A stretch of DNA of 7,258 nucleotides, from positions 1 through 7,258 of the forward strand of contig JACROM010000115.1 of NCBI GenBank assembly GCA_016214445.1, read 5' to 3'. The DNA is from Microcaldota archaeon (lineage in GTDB: Archaea > Micrarchaeota > Micrarchaeia > Norongarragalinales > Norongarragalinaceae). The notes under the pieces are model-generated. The model was not told the DNA's origin. It did no database searches and saw only the letters and a list, made by a program, of their open reading frames with translations. Within the stretch, counting starts at the first letter, position 1. Each line of letters starts with the position of its first letter. The translations under genes were made by a program, and so were the position numbers. Of the stretch, positions 1 through 5,567 are shown piece by piece.

Positions 1-47
1 CCTTGATATGCTGATGGCGTTACACATCCCCTTCAGACATCCCCGAC

Positions 48-218
48 GATTCCTCCTTTGGCCTGATGCCAAAGGTATCCTCGCCGCAGGGGGGAATCAG
101 GAGTTGCAGCCTTCCGAGAGAAGGCTGCTTCAAGATGCCCGACCGCGAAGGCCGGAGATTCTGGAGCAGCGCGAAGCGCTGCAACGTGAAACTGAAGGGG
201 GGATGTGCCCCCCTGCGG
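48..218. repeat. Cluster of hairpins forming a nested inverted repeat (REP/BIME-like)
   Basis: Several perfect inverted repeats are packed together. Arms 55-62/68-75 are 8 bp with a 5-base loop, and 48-53/93-98 (GATTCC/GGAATC) enclose them. Arms 106-114/120-128 are 9 bp with a 5-base loop, 166-172/176-182 are 7 bp, and 196-202/208-214 are a G-run/C-run pair. Over these lies a longer pairing: CCGCAGGGGGG at 84-94 is the exact reverse complement of 208-218, and GTTGCAGC at 103-110 is that of 178-185 inside it. The stretch therefore reads as two inverted copies of one element, each a G-rich box, then GTTGCAGC, then a small hairpin. A further partial copy of the B-arm text (CACATCCCC..TTCAG) lies near 24-37. 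This organisation resembles dispersed intergenic REP/BIME sequences. A structured RNA is the alternative. I do not recognise a named family. Confidence 0.5.
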
Positions 219-229
219 TTCCGAATGAC

Positions 230-385
230 ATGCCAGAAGTACTGCAATCCCTTGAAGGAAAGGCGAGGCTGTTCTTCGCGGAATGGGGGTTCGGCGAATT
301 GCCGTCGGGCGTCGAAGGGATAACCGTATTAAAAAGGCCAGCTGACCTGTTAAAACACGTGAACACAGAACCCCTGATTCTATGA
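230..385 (+). CDS. Possible 51-residue ORF or 3' remnant of a lost gene, coupled to ubiX
   Basis: I do not recognise this product. The frame is open further upstream to base 8, but that part runs through the hairpin cluster and gives Pro/Arg/Gly-rich protein that does not look real. From the ATG at 230 the codons resemble those of the neighbouring genes (many GAA, AGG, CTG and purine-first codons), and the peptide has ordinary composition with a hydrophobic/aromatic stretch (residues 13-22). Its TGA overlaps the ubiX start as ATGA (382-385), a typical translational-coupling arrangement. No good ribosome-binding site precedes 230. It could be a small protein, the C-terminal end of a gene cut off by the repeat cluster, or chance. 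A TATA-like box inside it (327-335) argues that ubiX may have its own promoter. Confidence 0.25.
   Translation: MPEVLQSLEGKARLFFAEWGFGELPSGVEGITVLKRPADLLKHVNTEPLIL
327..335 (+). promoter_or_regulatory. TATA-like box upstream of ubiX
   Basis: TATTAAAAA lies about 50 bases before the ubiX ATG in otherwise GC-rich sequence. An archaeal start site about 25 bases downstream would leave a leader of roughly 25-30 bases. No clear BRE purine run or strong Shine-Dalgarno is visible, so this is only a candidate. Confidence 0.3.
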
Positions 386-930
386 AGCGGATTGTCCTGG
401 CGGTAACCGGAGCATCAGGCATCGCCTACGCCCTGGCGCTGGCCACATCGCTCAAAAAAACGCACGAACTGCACGTCATAGTGAGCGACAACGCCAAAAA
501 AGTCATGGAATACGAGGAAAAGAACGCTTTGAAGGCGTTGGCAAAGTGCGGAAAGATTTACAGCGAACATCAAATAGACGCGTCAATTGCTTCAGGCTCG
601 TTCAAGTACGAGGCAATGATCGTTTGCCCGTGCTCCATGAAAACGTTGGCGGCTATAGCGTGCGGTTTCTCGCACAATTTGATCTCGCGCGCAGCTGACG
701 TGTGCATAAAAGAACAGCGCAAACTTGTTCTTGTTCCGAGGGAGATGCCTTTCAGCGCAATACACCTGGAGAACATGCTTAAGCTTGCGCGCATCGGAGT
801 CGTGATTCTGCCGGCCTGCCCGGGTTTTTACCACGGGCCGAGGAAAATAGGAGACTTGATAAATCACGTTGTTGGAAAAATACTGGACGTCTTGGGAGTG
901 GAAAACAGCCTGTTTAAAAGGTGGAGTTGA
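382..930 (+). CDS. ubiX: Flavin prenyltransferase, UbiX family
   Basis: This enzyme attaches a dimethylallyl group to reduced FMN, making prenyl-FMN, the cofactor of UbiD-family decarboxylases. The 182-residue length is normal for the family. Visible signatures are the FMN-binding TGASG near the N terminus (residues 9-13), the block VCPCSMKTLAAIACG (81-95), NLISRAADVCIKE (99-111), LVPREMPFSAIHLENM (117-132) and the C-terminal PGFYHGP (147-153) followed by a short helix ending in LDVLG. The protein should be cytoplasmic. The stop lies 5 bases before the preferred start of the UbiD-family gene, so the two are almost certainly co-transcribed and functionally paired. Archaeal UbiX proteins serve general UbiD chemistry, so the ubiquinone-pathway name should not be taken as the role here. 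No obvious Shine-Dalgarno precedes the ATG; the start is fixed by family alignment (MKRIVLAVTGASG). Confidence 0.93.
   Translation: MKRIVLAVTGASGIAYALALATSLKKTHELHVIVSDNAKKVMEYEEKNALKALAKCGKIYSEHQIDASIASGSFKYEAMIVCPCSMKTLAAIACGFSHNLISRAADVCIKEQRKLVLVPREMPFSAIHLENMLKLARIGVVILPACPGFYHGPRKIGDLINHVVGKILDVLGVENSLFKRWS
920..926 (+). promoter_or_regulatory. Ribosome-binding site deciding the UbiD-family start
   Basis: GGTGGAG sits at the very end of ubiX, with GGAG (923-926) 9 bases before ATG 936. If translation began at the in-frame GTG at 921, that codon would lie inside this site. The site and the family-typical N terminus MALRDFIAKLE both favour ATG 936. Confidence 0.6.
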
Positions 931-935
931 AGCAA

Positions 936-2225
936 ATGGCGTTGAGGGATTTCATAGCGAAACTGGAACAAGAGGGCAAACTCGTCAGAATCATCAAGCC
1001 CGTAAAAAAGAAGTTCGAGGCAGCGGGAATACTGAAGGCCTTGGACGGAAAGCCCGTACTGCTTGAGAACGTGGAAGGAAAAAGGGTTGTAGGAAACGTT
1101 TTGAGCACCAAGGAACTCATAGCGGAAGCGCTCGGCTGCAGGACCGGCGAGCTCGTAAAGCGGATGGGCGACGCCATAGAAAAACCTGAAATGCCCGAAA
1201 CGATTTCAGGCGCGCCTTGCCAAGAGGTTGTTGAAAACGCCGACTTGGACAGGCTGCCCATTCTCACTCACTGCGCCAAGGACGGCGGGCCATATGTTTC
1301 CTCCGGAATAGTCTTCGCGCGCGACAAGGAGTACGGCGTAAATGCCTCCTTCCACAGGTGCATGCTGTTTGAAAAGAACAAGTTCGCCATACGCATCCTG
1401 CCGCGCCACCTTCAGGAATACATAAACCGCAACGGCGGCGAACTTGACGTGGCGATGGCAATCGGCATGGACGCCAACATGATGCTGGCTGGCGGCACGT
1501 CAGTGGACATAGGAGTGAGCGAGCTTGGCATAGCGAACAAGCTGAAGCCGCTCGAATTCACTAAAGCCAGGACAGTGGACGCCCTTGTTCCTGCAGACGC
1601 GGAAATCATCTTGGAGGGGAGAATCATTTCGGAAACCCATTCAGAGGGGCCGTTCGTGGATTTGACCGAAACATACGATTTGGTGCGAGACCAACAGGTT
1701 TTCGAAGTGAAAAAAATCACGCGCCGCAAGGACGCAATCTACCATGCTTTGCTTCCGGGAGCGCTTGAGCACAAGCTTTTGATGGGCATGCCGCGCGAGC
1801 CCACCATATTCAAGGAAGTCAGCAAGGTCGCCAAGTGCGTGGACGTCTCCATAACACCCGGCGGGTGCTCGTGGCTGCACGCGGTTGTCGCAATCAAGAA
1901 GGACAAGGAAGAAGACGGGAAGAAGGCAATCGAAGCTGCTTTCAAAGGCCACGCCTCGCTTAAGCTGGCGACCATAGTGGACGACGACATAAACATTTTG
2001 GACCCGCTTGACGTGGAGTGGGCAGTTGCGACCCGCTTCCAAGGGGACAAGGGTTTGGTGCTGAAGCTGAAAGAGAAGGGCTCGTCGCTTGACCCTTCGG
2101 CTGACCCGAACACGCGCGAAACCTGCAAGATGGGCTTGGACGCTACAAAACCTTTGGTTGCCAGAGGGAAGAACTTCACGAAAGCGGAGTTCCCGAAAGT
2201 AGATGTGAAGAAGTTTCTGGAGTGA
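936..2225 (+). CDS. UbiD-family decarboxylase, probable trans-anhydromevalonate 5-phosphate decarboxylase
   Basis: This is a prenyl-FMN-dependent decarboxylase of 429 residues from ATG 936, an archaeal-length UbiD. The N terminus LRDFIAKLEQEGKLVRI is typical. Aligned by memory to fungal Fdc1, the Asn..Arg pair is N136/R141 (NASFHR) and the acidic pair in EGPFVD is E237 and D242, giving the E-R-D/E catalytic set; Asp in the last position is common in UbiD. Other family blocks are LPGALEHKLLMGMPREPTIF (274-293) and VDDDINILDP..VEWAVATR (348-367). In the archaeal mevalonate route a UbiD homologue converts trans-anhydromevalonate 5-phosphate to isopentenyl phosphate and CO2. The assignment here rests on linkage to aconitase X and ubiX; sequence alone would give only 'UbiD-family decarboxylase'. 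An aromatic-acid decarboxylase is the main alternative. An in-frame GTG at 921 would add five residues. Confidence 0.88.
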   Translation: MALRDFIAKLEQEGKLVRIIKPVKKKFEAAGILKALDGKPVLLENVEGKRVVGNVLSTKELIAEALGCRTGELVKRMGDAIEKPEMPETISGAPCQEVVENADLDRLPILTHCAKDGGPYVSSGIVFARDKEYGVNASFHRCMLFEKNKFAIRILPRHLQEYINRNGGELDVAMAIGMDANMMLAGGTSVDIGVSELGIANKLKPLEFTKARTVDALVPADAEIILEGRIISETHSEGPFVDLTETYDLVRDQQVFEVKKITRRKDAIYHALLPGALEHKLLMGMPREPTIFKEVSKVAKCVDVSITPGGCSWLHAVVAIKKDKEEDGKKAIEAAFKGHASLKLATIVDDDINILDPLDVEWAVATRFQGDKGLVLKLKEKGSSLDPSADPNTRETCKMGLDATKPLVARGKNFTKAEFPKVDVKKFLE

Positions 2226-2323
2226 AAAAAAATTCGCGAAGGCTAAATAAACCGTAAACGGAAACGCTCAACAGAGCATTTGGGTTTTACTTGATTCGCG
2301 CGTCTGTCTTTTTCCGTAAACGG

Positions 2324-2347
2324 AATTTTGGCAGAACGGCCAAAATT
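2324..2347. terminator. Perfect 9-bp hairpin, possible terminator or operator
   Basis: AATTTTGGC (2324-2332) and GCCAAAATT (2339-2347) are exact reverse complements separated by 6 bases. It lies about 100 bases after the decarboxylase stop and before the regulator's promoter region. It is followed by GGGTTTG, not a U-run, so a classical intrinsic terminator is not demonstrated; an operator is equally possible. Confidence 0.3.
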
Positions 2348-2380
2348 GGGTTTGTGGATTTGAAGAAGTTTTTGGAGTGA
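2324..2380 (+). pseudogene. Diverged copy of the C-terminal end of a UbiD-family gene
   Basis: The last 27 bases (2354-2380) match the final 27 bases of the upstream decarboxylase gene (2199-2225) at 24 positions, including the stop codon. Read in that frame they give VDLKKFLE-stop beside the real VDVKKFLE-stop. Two of the three differences are synonymous; the third is Val/Leu. The frame can be extended back to about 2324 as NFGRTAKIGF, which loosely resembles NFTKAEFPK in the intact protein. No ribosome-binding site or start is present and nothing further upstream resembles UbiD. I infer a remnant of a duplicated or replaced ubiD tail; a short tandem duplication is the alternative. Confidence 0.5.
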
Positions 2381-2384
2381 AATT

Positions 2385-2443
2385 TTTACTTTAAGAAACT
2401 TTAAGCCGCTTAAAGTAAGGCTATTTAAAGTAATTTAAAGTAA
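2385..2443. promoter_or_regulatory. Array of 10-bp TTTAAAGTAA-type units before the regulator gene
   Basis: Five units are visible. Two are in reverse orientation and abutting (TTTACTTTAA 2385-2394, GAAACTTTAA 2395-2404). After a 4-base gap there is a forward CTTAAAGTAA (2409-2418). After 5 more bases there are two abutting forward copies of TTTAAAGTAA (2424-2433, 2434-2443). The units repeat at one helical turn, and the two orientations face each other around 2405-2408. TTTAAAG also resembles an archaeal TATA box: one centred near 2427 would start transcription near 2450, leaving a short leader before ATG 2469. Overlap of the operator with the promoter would suit repression. The same unit recurs after the gene. 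Confidence 0.6.
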
Positions 2444-2468
2444 ATGTCTGTGGGGAAACGGTGACTGA

Positions 2469-3845
2469 ATGACTTTCAATTACTCGGATTTGCAGAAGAT
2501 GGTCTCGGACTGGGAAAGCCCTGCCCTAGAGTTCAAGATGAGCGTACAGAAGGACGCAGGCCAGACCATCTCCGCATTTGCCAACACCTACGGCGGCGCC
2601 ATAGTCTTCGGGGCGGAACCGAAAAAGCGGGAGCTTAGGGGCCTTACGAACCCGGACGAGGAATCGAGGCGATTGAGGGAGCTTCTGGACAACTGCCGGC
2701 CGAACCCGAAGCACGAACAGGGGTTCGTCAGGCACGAAGGCAAAACGTTCATAGTGCTGAAGGTCGAGCCGTTCGCTTGCTCCCAGAACCCCTGCTTCTA
2801 CGACAAATTATGCTACATACGCCAGGGCACGACGAATAAGTATCTAATCGGGGAAGACTTGGTAGATTTCCTCCGAAGGCGCACAGTCCTTAATTTCGAG
2901 GAACTGAAATGCCGCGCCACCCTGGACGACTTGGATTCCGCCAAAATAGAAGGATACTTCAAGGCAAGGGGCATCGAATTCGACCGTCGCAACACTGAAG
3001 CGCTCAAAACAAGGCTTGTGGGAATGAAGGTTGCAGGCTTCAACGGCTCGTTCTACCTGAAAAACGTGGCCGCGATGTTTTTCGCGGCAAAACCGGATTT
3101 CTTCCAGAACAGCCTCGAAGCCAGGCTGGTCGTTTACTCGGGCAGGGAAAAGACGGTCGAGGCAATCAAGACGGACGAAAGAATCTCCGGAACGATACCG
3201 TGGCTGGTCGAAGAGATTTCCAGGAAAATCGAGAAGAACATCGGGCGCACCTTCACCATCGAGGGCGTGCACCGCAAAGAGGTGCTTGATTACCCGGTGA
3301 AAGCGTTGCGTGAAATCGTCACGAACGCGCTGGGGCACCGCGACTATTTCGACCCGATGCCATGCCTTATTGAAATATACCCGGACAGGCTCACGGTCAC
3401 CAATCCCGGCGGGCTCCTGCCGGGCCAGAGTTTGAGCAATTTTTTCAAGAACCCAGTACACCGTAATCCGATAACCTACCGCCTTTTGCAAGACTATCAC
3501 TTAGGCGAGGGGTTGGGAACTGGAATCGAAAAAATTTACAGCCAGTGCAGAAAAGCAGGTTTAGCCGATCCGCTTTTCAACAATTTCGGCAACGCATTCC
3601 AAGTAGTCCTTTACAACAAGTCGAGCGAAAGAAAACGACACTTGGAGGATTTTGAGAATGAACGGCAGCAACAGGTGATTGCATACCTCGAGAAGAACAA
3701 GACGGCCAAGGCAAAGCAGTTTGCGAAAATCGCAGGGGTTTCAGAGCCTACAGCAATCAAGGACCTCAACGAACTGATGAAACAGGGAAAAATAAAGCGG
3801 GTAGGAAAATTCAGGGGCGCATACTATGAGCTGGCAAAACATTAA
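2469..3845 (+). CDS. AlbA_2/Schlafen-type transcriptional regulator with ATPase-like and winged-helix domains (COG2865-like)
   Basis: The 458-residue protein has three recognisable parts. Residues about 15-135 form an AlbA_2 (Schlafen AlbA) putative nucleic-acid-binding domain, with ESPALEFKMSV, AFANTYGGAIVFG and YIRQGTTN. Residues about 275-385 match the GHKL/HATPase_c_4 region of this family (PVKALREIVTNALGHRDY, IEIYPDRLTVTNPGG, GEGLGTGIEKIY). Residues about 400-458 form a winged helix (QQVIAYLEKNKTAKAKQFAKIAG.. then a wing-like KIKRVGKFRGAYY). Such proteins are generally annotated as predicted transcriptional regulators; their ligands are mostly unknown. ATG 2469 has GGTGA at 2460-2464, a rather short 4-base spacing. 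The gene lies between the two halves of a mevalonate-pathway cluster and is flanked on both sides by the same 10-bp repeat, suggesting autoregulation and control of the downstream genes. Such regulators can also travel as accessory genes, so a recent insertion is possible. Confidence 0.85.
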   Translation: MTFNYSDLQKMVSDWESPALEFKMSVQKDAGQTISAFANTYGGAIVFGAEPKKRELRGLTNPDEESRRLRELLDNCRPNPKHEQGFVRHEGKTFIVLKVEPFACSQNPCFYDKLCYIRQGTTNKYLIGEDLVDFLRRRTVLNFEELKCRATLDDLDSAKIEGYFKARGIEFDRRNTEALKTRLVGMKVAGFNGSFYLKNVAAMFFAAKPDFFQNSLEARLVVYSGREKTVEAIKTDERISGTIPWLVEEISRKIEKNIGRTFTIEGVHRKEVLDYPVKALREIVTNALGHRDYFDPMPCLIEIYPDRLTVTNPGGLLPGQSLSNFFKNPVHRNPITYRLLQDYHLGEGLGTGIEKIYSQCRKAGLADPLFNNFGNAFQVVLYNKSSERKRHLEDFENERQQQVIAYLEKNKTAKAKQFAKIAGVSEPTAIKDLNELMKQGKIKRVGKFRGAYYELAKH

Positions 3846-3846
3846 A

Positions 3847-3897
3847 TTTACTTTAAGTTAAAGTAATTTAAAGTAAATTATTAGTAATTTAAAGTAA
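3847..3897. promoter_or_regulatory. Second array of the same 10-bp unit, before the aconitase-X genes
   Basis: Directly after the regulator stop come one reverse unit TTTACTTTAA (3847-3856) and forward units GTTAAAGTAA (3857-3866) and TTTAAAGTAA (3867-3876), all abutting at 10-bp spacing. A degenerate copy (3877-3887) and a further exact TTTAAAGTAA (3888-3897) follow. The first reverse and forward units face each other. A TATA function for the TTTAAA near 3867-3872 would start transcription about 20 bases before ATG 3916, keeping the GAGG ribosome-binding site (3903-3906) in the leader. The near identity with the array at 2385-2443 implies one binding protein for both. Confidence 0.6.
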
Positions 3898-3915
3898 AAA
3901 TCGAGGCTGAACAGG

Positions 3916-5106
3916 ATGGAACTGACGAAAGAACAACAGGAAATGCTGGAAGGGAAGAAAGGCAACGCCGTCCGGAAGAGCATGGAGATTCTATGCGCGC
4001 TCGGCGAGATTTACGGCGCCAAAAAAATGATTCCCGTAAGCTCTGTTCAGGTTGCCGGCGTGTCTTATGACAACCTCGACGACGCTGGCTTGGAGTATTT
4101 GGCTGAACTCGCCCAGGACGGCAGGGTGCGCGTTCTGACTACGCTGAACCCTGCAGGAATGGATTTGATGGAATGGAAGAAGCTGGGGATAAGCGACGAG
4201 TTCGCCTCGAAGCAGCTTGAAGTGGTGGAAGCTTTCAGCAGGATGGGAATAATAACTTCGTGCACATGCACGCCTTACCTGATAGGCAACCTACCCCGGT
4301 TCGGCGAGAGCGTCGCGTGGAGCGAGTCATCTGCGGTGACTTTCTGCAACTCGGTTATAGGCGCCAAAACCAACAGGGAAGGCGGGCCTTCTGCCCTTGC
4401 TGCAGCGCTCACAGGTTTCACTCCAGAATACGGAATGCACTTAGAGGAGAACAGGCAAGCGGTTGTTGAAGTGAAAGTGAAAACCAAGCTGAAAGGCACT
4501 TTAGCTTTCGGAGCTCTTGGCGAAGCCATAGGGAAAAAGATAGGCGACAAGATTCCGCTTATTACGGGAGTCAAGGAAGCGTCGCTTGAGGAACTCAAGA
4601 GCTTGAGCGCTTCCATTGCAACTTATGGCGGAACAGCCATGTTCTACATCAAGGGAATAACTCCAAGCAGGACAAAGCGGCCGCAAGAAAAAATCGAGGT
4701 GACGAAGGACGACCTGAAGGCGGCGATGAAAGAAATGACGGACGACGGCGAGGAAGTGGACCTCGTCGGCTTGGGCTGCCCGCACGCTTCCATCAGGGAA
4801 ATCGCGAAAGTGGCCGAGCTCCTAAGGGGAAGGAAAGTAAAAGCAGAGTTCTGGATTTGCACCGCACGCACAACCAAGGAGCTTGCGGACAGGATGGGCT
4901 ACACCAAGGCAATCGAGGATACTGGCGCGAAAATCGCTGCGGACACCTGCATGGTGGTCGCGCCCATAAAGTCGAAATTCAAGGTGATGGCTACTGATTC
5001 GGCGAAGGGCTGCTATTACGGACGGGGAAAGAACAAGTTCAAGACGAAGATTGGAAGCGTGGAGAAGTGCATCGAGGCGGCGGTGACTGGGAAATGGAAG
5101 CCGTGA
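3916..5106 (+). CDS. Aconitase X catalytic (large) subunit, probable phosphomevalonate dehydratase
   Basis: This is the 396-residue large subunit of a split aconitase-X (AcnX, DUF521) enzyme. In archaea such enzymes are phosphomevalonate dehydratases, removing water from (R)-5-phosphomevalonate to give trans-anhydromevalonate 5-phosphate. Family blocks are KSMEILCALGEIYGA (21-35), SCTCTPY (115-121), GESVAWSESSAVTFCNSVIGAKTN (130-153, in parts), GLGCPHAS (285-292), DTCMVVAP (343-350) and DSAKGCYYGRG near the C terminus (361-371). Cysteines at 116/118, 288 and 345 are the natural candidates for iron-sulfur cluster ligands; this is family-based inference. GAGG at 3903-3906 lies 9 bases before the ATG. 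The small-subunit gene follows 44 bases downstream. Bacterial AcnX proteins can dehydrate cis-3-hydroxyproline instead, but the UbiD/UbiX neighbours favour the mevalonate role. Confidence 0.9.
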   Translation: MELTKEQQEMLEGKKGNAVRKSMEILCALGEIYGAKKMIPVSSVQVAGVSYDNLDDAGLEYLAELAQDGRVRVLTTLNPAGMDLMEWKKLGISDEFASKQLEVVEAFSRMGIITSCTCTPYLIGNLPRFGESVAWSESSAVTFCNSVIGAKTNREGGPSALAAALTGFTPEYGMHLEENRQAVVEVKVKTKLKGTLAFGALGEAIGKKIGDKIPLITGVKEASLEELKSLSASIATYGGTAMFYIKGITPSRTKRPQEKIEVTKDDLKAAMKEMTDDGEEVDLVGLGCPHASIREIAKVAELLRGRKVKAEFWICTARTTKELADRMGYTKAIEDTGAKIAADTCMVVAPIKSKFKVMATDSAKGCYYGRGKNKFKTKIGSVEKCIEAAVTGKWKP

Positions 5107-5137
5107 GGGGGAGCAATCAGGTAAAAGGTTTCAGAGC

Positions 5138-5143
5138 AGGTGA
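5138..5143 (+). promoter_or_regulatory. Ribosome-binding site deciding the small-subunit start
   Basis: AGGTGA is a near-ideal Shine-Dalgarno lying 7 bases before ATG 5151. It selects this start over the in-frame ATGs at 5067 and 5094, which lie inside the large-subunit gene, lack such a site and would add residues not found in the family. Confidence 0.75.
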
Positions 5144-5150
5144 CTGGAAA

Positions 5151-5552
5151 ATGGAAGAACTGAAAGCGCGCAAAATCGCCAAAGGCTTTGCCGAGGGCGA
5201 GGTTTTGAGGAGCGAACAGGCCATATCGTTTTTCGGAGGGGTCAACGCGGACAACGGCGTTGTTGTAGAAAAGGACCACCCCCTGGAAGGTAAAAGTATC
5301 TCCGGAAAAATCCTCGTCTTCCCGAACTGCAAAGGCTCGACAGTCGGCTCCTACGTCCTGTACCAGCTGAAGAAGAAAGGAATAGCGCCGAAGGCGATGA
5401 TAGCAAAGGAAACCGATGCAATCGTCGCAGTCGGTGCAATTATCTCGGAAATTCCGATGGTTGACCATGTGGAAGGCGGCGGCTACGACAGGCTGAAGGA
5501 CGGAATGAAAGTGAAAGTGGAAGCGGACGAAGGGAAGATAGTCCTTCTTTGA
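5151..5552 (+). CDS. Aconitase X small (swivel-type) subunit, probable phosphomevalonate dehydratase
   Basis: From ATG 5151 this gives 133 residues, the usual size for the DUF126 small subunit that pairs with the DUF521 large subunit. The typical opening is KARKIAKGFAEGEVL (5-19), then AISFFGGV..NG (25-36), DHPLEGKSISGKILVFP (42-58), the highly conserved KGSTVGSYVLYQL (61-73) and AIVAVGAIISEIPMVD (90-105), ending in VEADEGKIVLL. Ser63 in KGST is at the position of the conserved serine thought to be catalytic in AcnX; this is family knowledge. It forms the active enzyme only with the upstream product and acts in the cytoplasm. The in-frame ORF extends to ATG 5067, but those extra 28 residues are read from large-subunit sequence and the spacer. 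The methyltransferase gene begins 15 bases after the stop, so the three genes are probably one transcript. Confidence 0.9.
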   Translation: MEELKARKIAKGFAEGEVLRSEQAISFFGGVNADNGVVVEKDHPLEGKSISGKILVFPNCKGSTVGSYVLYQLKKKGIAPKAMIAKETDAIVAVGAIISEIPMVDHVEGGGYDRLKDGMKVKVEADEGKIVLL

Positions 5553-5567
5553 CCGAACGGCGATAAT

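Larger units (their letters stand above)
2226..2380 (+). other. Spacer after the decarboxylase gene with repeated motifs
   Basis: No gene is visible between the decarboxylase stop and the 10-bp repeat array, although one frame is open through much of it. It contains two copies of CCGTAAACGG (2252-2261 and 2314-2323; the second extends to the inverted repeat TTCCG-TAAA-CGGAA at 2312-2325), a small GCTC-AACA-GAGC hairpin (2266-2277), T-rich runs near 2309-2313 that could help termination, the 9-bp hairpin at 2324-2347 and a diverged copy of the decarboxylase 3' end (2324-2380). The density of repeats suggests rearrangement or protein binding. Confidence 0.5.

Noticed and set aside
8..229. Upstream part of the long plus-strand frame beginning at base 8
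   Set aside because: It runs through nested hairpins; several overlapping frames on both strands are open there, as expected of GC-rich repeats, and the peptide has unnatural composition.
382..2225. Ubiquinone biosynthesis as the role of the ubiX/ubiD pair
   Set aside because: No other ubiquinone gene is present, archaea generally do not use this route, and linkage to aconitase X gives a better explanation.
2844..3500. A 218-codon open frame on the minus strand inside the regulator gene
   Set aside because: It is antisense to a well-supported three-domain protein, has no recognisable motif and arises from the codon bias of the real gene.
2385..3897. CRISPR array or origin iterons for the TTTAAAGTAA repeats
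   Set aside because: Units are only 10 bp, mostly abutting, in both orientations and without unique spacers, so CRISPR is excluded. No replication initiator is nearby, so an origin is not supported.
5067..5150. Earlier in-frame starts for the small subunit (ATG 5067 or 5094)
   Set aside because: The extra residues are read from large-subunit coding sequence and spacer, while ATG 5151 has an AGGTGA at ideal distance and gives the normal family length.
3916..5552. Classical TCA-cycle aconitase or cis-3-hydroxyproline dehydratase
   Set aside because: The proteins belong to the shorter AcnX family, not aconitase A/B, and no proline or hydroxyproline catabolic gene is nearby; the hydroxyproline option cannot be wholly excluded from sequence alone.
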